Positions 61,352 to 64,000 of a DNA stretch of 64,000 nt are shown here, piece after piece. The position numbers were made by a program, and so were the translations under genes. The notes under the pieces are model-generated. The model had not been told where the DNA came from, did not search any database, and was given only the letters and a program-made list of their open reading frames with translations. How positions within the stretch are numbered: the stretch's first letter is position 1; every line of letters starts with the position of its first letter. Source of the DNA: Harmothoe impar (Eukaryota > Annelida > Polychaeta > Phyllodocida > Polynoidae); NCBI GenBank assembly GCA_947462335.1, contig OX381707.1:31361618-31425617 (forward strand). The letters are read 5' to 3'.

Positions 61352-62600
61352 CATATCGGACCAGGGGATAGTCTGGCAGCGACCCGCCACCCCGTTCACA
61401 AGCTGTGTACAGCACCCCGTTTCTCTTTGTCCATATTGGCTAAAAAAAACAGGACAATGTTGACTTGGCTATTTTACCCGTCTGGGTCTTATTATTTAAA
61501 CACCTCGTGTTGACCCTGTGGGGCAGCGGGTACATGGAATAAACGTGTCCAAGTGCACGCTATCTAACACATAACCGAAGGTTACTGAGTTATGTAATAA
61601 TAGTTATGTAATAATAACTGACCTATGAGGTCGCCAGTCAGTTTGCCGTGATTATTTTGACACACTCTCAGTTACTCGTAGCACATCTAATACATAATTA
61701 GACTCAGCCTCATATAAGACAGTCTCGGCCACGCAGGCTGCATATCGGACCAGGGAGATAGTCTGGCAGTGACCCACCAGCCCGTCCACAACCTGTGTAC
61801 AGCACCCCGTGTCTCTTTGTCCATATTGGCTAAAAAAAACAAAAAAAAACAGGTCATTGTTGACTTTGGCTATTTTACCCGTCTGGGTCTTATTATTTAA
61901 ATCACCTCGTCTTGACCCTGTGGGGCAGTGGGTATATGGAATAACCGTGTCCAAGTGTACTCTATCTAACACATAACCAAAGGTTACTGAGTTATGTAAT
62001 AATAACCACCCTATGATCCTATGAAGGCGCCAGTCAGTTTGCCGTGATTATTTTGACATACTCTCAGTTACTCGTAGGGTATCTAATACATAGTTAGACT
62101 CAGCATCATATAAGACAGGCTCGGCCACGCCGGCTGCATATCGGACCAGGGAGATAGTCTGGCAGTGACCCACCAGCCCGTCCACAACCTGTGTACAGCA
62201 CCCCGTGTCTCTTTGTCCATATTGGCTAAAAAAAAAAACCAAAAAAAAACAAAACAGGTCATTGTTGACTTTGGCTATTTTACCCGTCTGGGTCTTATTA
62301 TTTAAATCACCTCGTCTTGACCCTGTGGGGCAGTGGGTATATGGAATAACCGTGTCCAAGTGTACTCTATCTAACACATAACCAAAGGTTACTGAGTTAT
62401 GTAATAATAACCACCCTATGATCCTATGAAGACGCCAGTCAGTTTGCCGTGATTATTTTGACATACTCTCAGTTACTCGTAGGGTATCTAATACATAGTT
62501 AGACTCAGCATCATATAAGACAGGCTCGGCCGCGCCAGCCGCATATCGTACCAGAGGGATAGTCTGGCAGCAACCCGCCATCCCGTCTACAATCTGTGTA
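61352..62600. repeat. Tandem repeat of about 395 bp, three full units and a partial fourth
   Basis: Unit starts (GCATATCGGACCAGGG..) are at 61352, 61741, 62137 and 62542, giving spacings of 389, 396 and 405 bp. Differences are mostly in A-runs after TATTGGCTAAAAAAAA. Frames on the minus strand (about 106-109 codons) repeat with the unit; no domain is recognised. Confidence 0.9.
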
Positions 62601-62666
62601 CAGCAGTCTGGACCAGACCACCAACTCTGGGTATAGCATTCTGGATGCCTGTAGCAAGACTGGATC

Positions 62667-62844
62667 TAACCCTTTAATAGTCGCATAGCGCTTTAATATG
62701 CAGTGCCCGTTGTCGTCATAAGTCATGAATGCGGCACTCAGAGTTCCTCACCAGGGCTGCATGCATGCATACACTGGCATATCGACAAAGGGCGTAGCGC
62801 ATTAAAGCACTATTGCCACCTTTAGCATTAAAGCGCTGAGGGTT
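62667..62844. repeat. TTAACCC-family foldback element, copy 5
   Basis: TAACCCTTTAATAGTCGCATAGCGCTTTAA at the left and TTAAAGCGCTGAGGGTTTT at the right; the inside has CAGGGCTGCATGCATGCAT. It interrupts or abuts the end of the 395-bp repeat. Confidence 0.65.
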
Positions 62845-63102
62845 TTATTTTTTTGATAGTGTAGAAACCAATATCTGTCTAATTAAACCCCTTATCAGTG
62901 CTGTTTTTTTTCACATACAAAAAGAATTAGGTAATGGCGCTGCAGTACTCTGAAAAGCGGTGGCGGTGAATTTCCATTTAGATCTTGAAAAGGGGGGCGG
63001 TCAGATGTCGTCAAGGCTCTGATAAGTAGGGCAGTTAAAATCATATGATTACATTGAGCTAATTTTCTTGCTGAAAGGAATGAATAATTGTATTTGTATA
63101 AA

Positions 63103-63105
<3 letters not shown>

Positions 63106-63161
<56 letters not shown>
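63106..63161. repeat. CA microsatellite
   Basis: About 28 CA dinucleotides without interruption. Confidence 0.95.
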
Positions 63162-63165
<4 letters not shown>

Positions 63166-63539
63166 GGTGTTACCAGCGAATCGGGGACACTGTTGCACAT
63201 TCCTACAAAGTGGGGACCTTCACAAATTAACCCAGCTTTCACTTAATTTGGGTTCAATTTAGGGCACGGCATAATTCTAACCCCCATTAAACAGTAAATT
63301 ATCATATTGAAAAATATTGAGCTGGCCTGTGGTGCTCCAAAGTAGAGCAGTACAATGCATCCAAACTGAGGACATGGCAAGTGTTTCGCAACCAAAGTGA
63401 GGACATGTTTGTACAATTCAAATATTTATAGATCTAATATCTTCTTTTCTGCTCCTAATCATAAAAGTGATTAGTCAATTTATGAATAATAATGAGTTTA
63501 ATAGGGGCAATACATTATAATCAGGGTGTGTGCTCGAAT

Positions 63540-64000
63540 AAATCAGAACTCAAACTGTGTGTATGCAAAATGAGGACTTGGTCTGAAATTGCACAGTGTG
63601 TGTATGCAAACTGGGGACATTGCCACACAGTGTGTGTCTGCAAATAGAGGACTTGGTCTTAGGTATGGCGTGTGTATGCAAACTGGGGACATTGCCACAC
63701 AGTGTGTGTCTGCAAATAGAGGACTTGGTCTTAGGTATGGCGTGTGTATGCAAACTGGGGACATTGCCACACAGTGTGTGTCTGCAAATAGAGGACTTGG
63801 TCTTAGGTATGGCGTGTGTATGCAAACTGGGGACATTGCCACACAGTGTGTGTCTGCAAATAGAGGACTTGGTCTTAGGTATGGCGTGTGTATGCAAACT
63901 GGGGACATTGCCAAACAGTGTGTGTCTGCAAATAGAGGACATCGTCTTAGGTATGGCGTGTGTATGCAAACTGGGGACATTGCCACACAGTGTGTGTCTG
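63540..64000. repeat. 72-bp satellite running off the right edge
   Basis: At least six units with GTATGCAAACTGGGGACATT, GCCACACAGTGTGTGTCTGC and AAATAGAGGACTTGGTCTTA. The unit is 24 codons long, so frames stay open on the minus strand by chance. Related words (CAAACTGAGGACATGGC) precede it at 63362-63410. Confidence 0.92.

Noticed and set aside
63543..63986. 147- and 139-codon frames on the minus strand at the right edge
   Set aside because: The 72-bp satellite is 24 codons long and keeps the frames open; there is no unique sequence.

Overview
The window is nuclear DNA of a metazoan, most likely a marine invertebrate. Its genes have short exons with GT-AG (and a few GC-AG) introns, it is dense in foldback/MITE-like elements and microsatellites, and the proteins (ASB-type SOCS-box protein, CHMP3, FAXC-like proteins) are typical of animals. 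An amphioxus or mollusc-like genome is my guess; the species cannot be fixed from the sequence.

Layout. At 513-2849 (+) lie the last four exons of an ankyrin-repeat/SOCS-box (ASB-like) gene. From 2850 to 11932 is intergenic DNA full of foldback elements. At 11933-19872 (-) is a complete six-exon CHMP3/VPS24 gene (ESCRT-III). Its intron 4 holds a 2.4 kb minisatellite built from the gene's own exon 4/donor junction, and intron 1 holds a solo LTR. From 21565 to 57406 (-) is a tandem array of FAXC-like (metaxin/GST-like) genes: copies A, B and D are complete six-exon genes, copy C is a pseudogene, and copy E is seen only as its last exon.

Two related PolB-type (Polinton/Maverick-like) elements sit in this array. 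Element 1 (37843-47279) is complete: AGT...ACT termini, a perfect 6-bp target duplication AATTTT, and inverted terminal repeats packed with E-box/ETS/CRE/CCAAT motifs. It carries three genes: a protein with two death-domain-like modules (-), a low-complexity protein ending in two PC4-like ssDNA-binding modules (+), and a protein-primed-type DNA polymerase B with N-terminal zinc fingers and an OTU-like region (+, broken by one frameshift). I see no capsid, protease, packaging ATPase or integrase gene. Element 2 starts at 57441 inside intron 5 of FAXC copy E. It has the same terminus, an alanine-rich reading frame at the position of the death-domain gene, and a related promoter region; its other end is not in the window.

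From about 60.3 kb to the right edge there are hairpins, a roughly 395-bp tandem repeat, a CA microsatellite and a 72-bp satellite running off the edge. The most novel feature is element 1: a small PolB element that pairs a replication set (PolB plus a probable PC4-fold ssDNA-binding protein) with a tandem death-fold protein that may act on host cell-death signalling.
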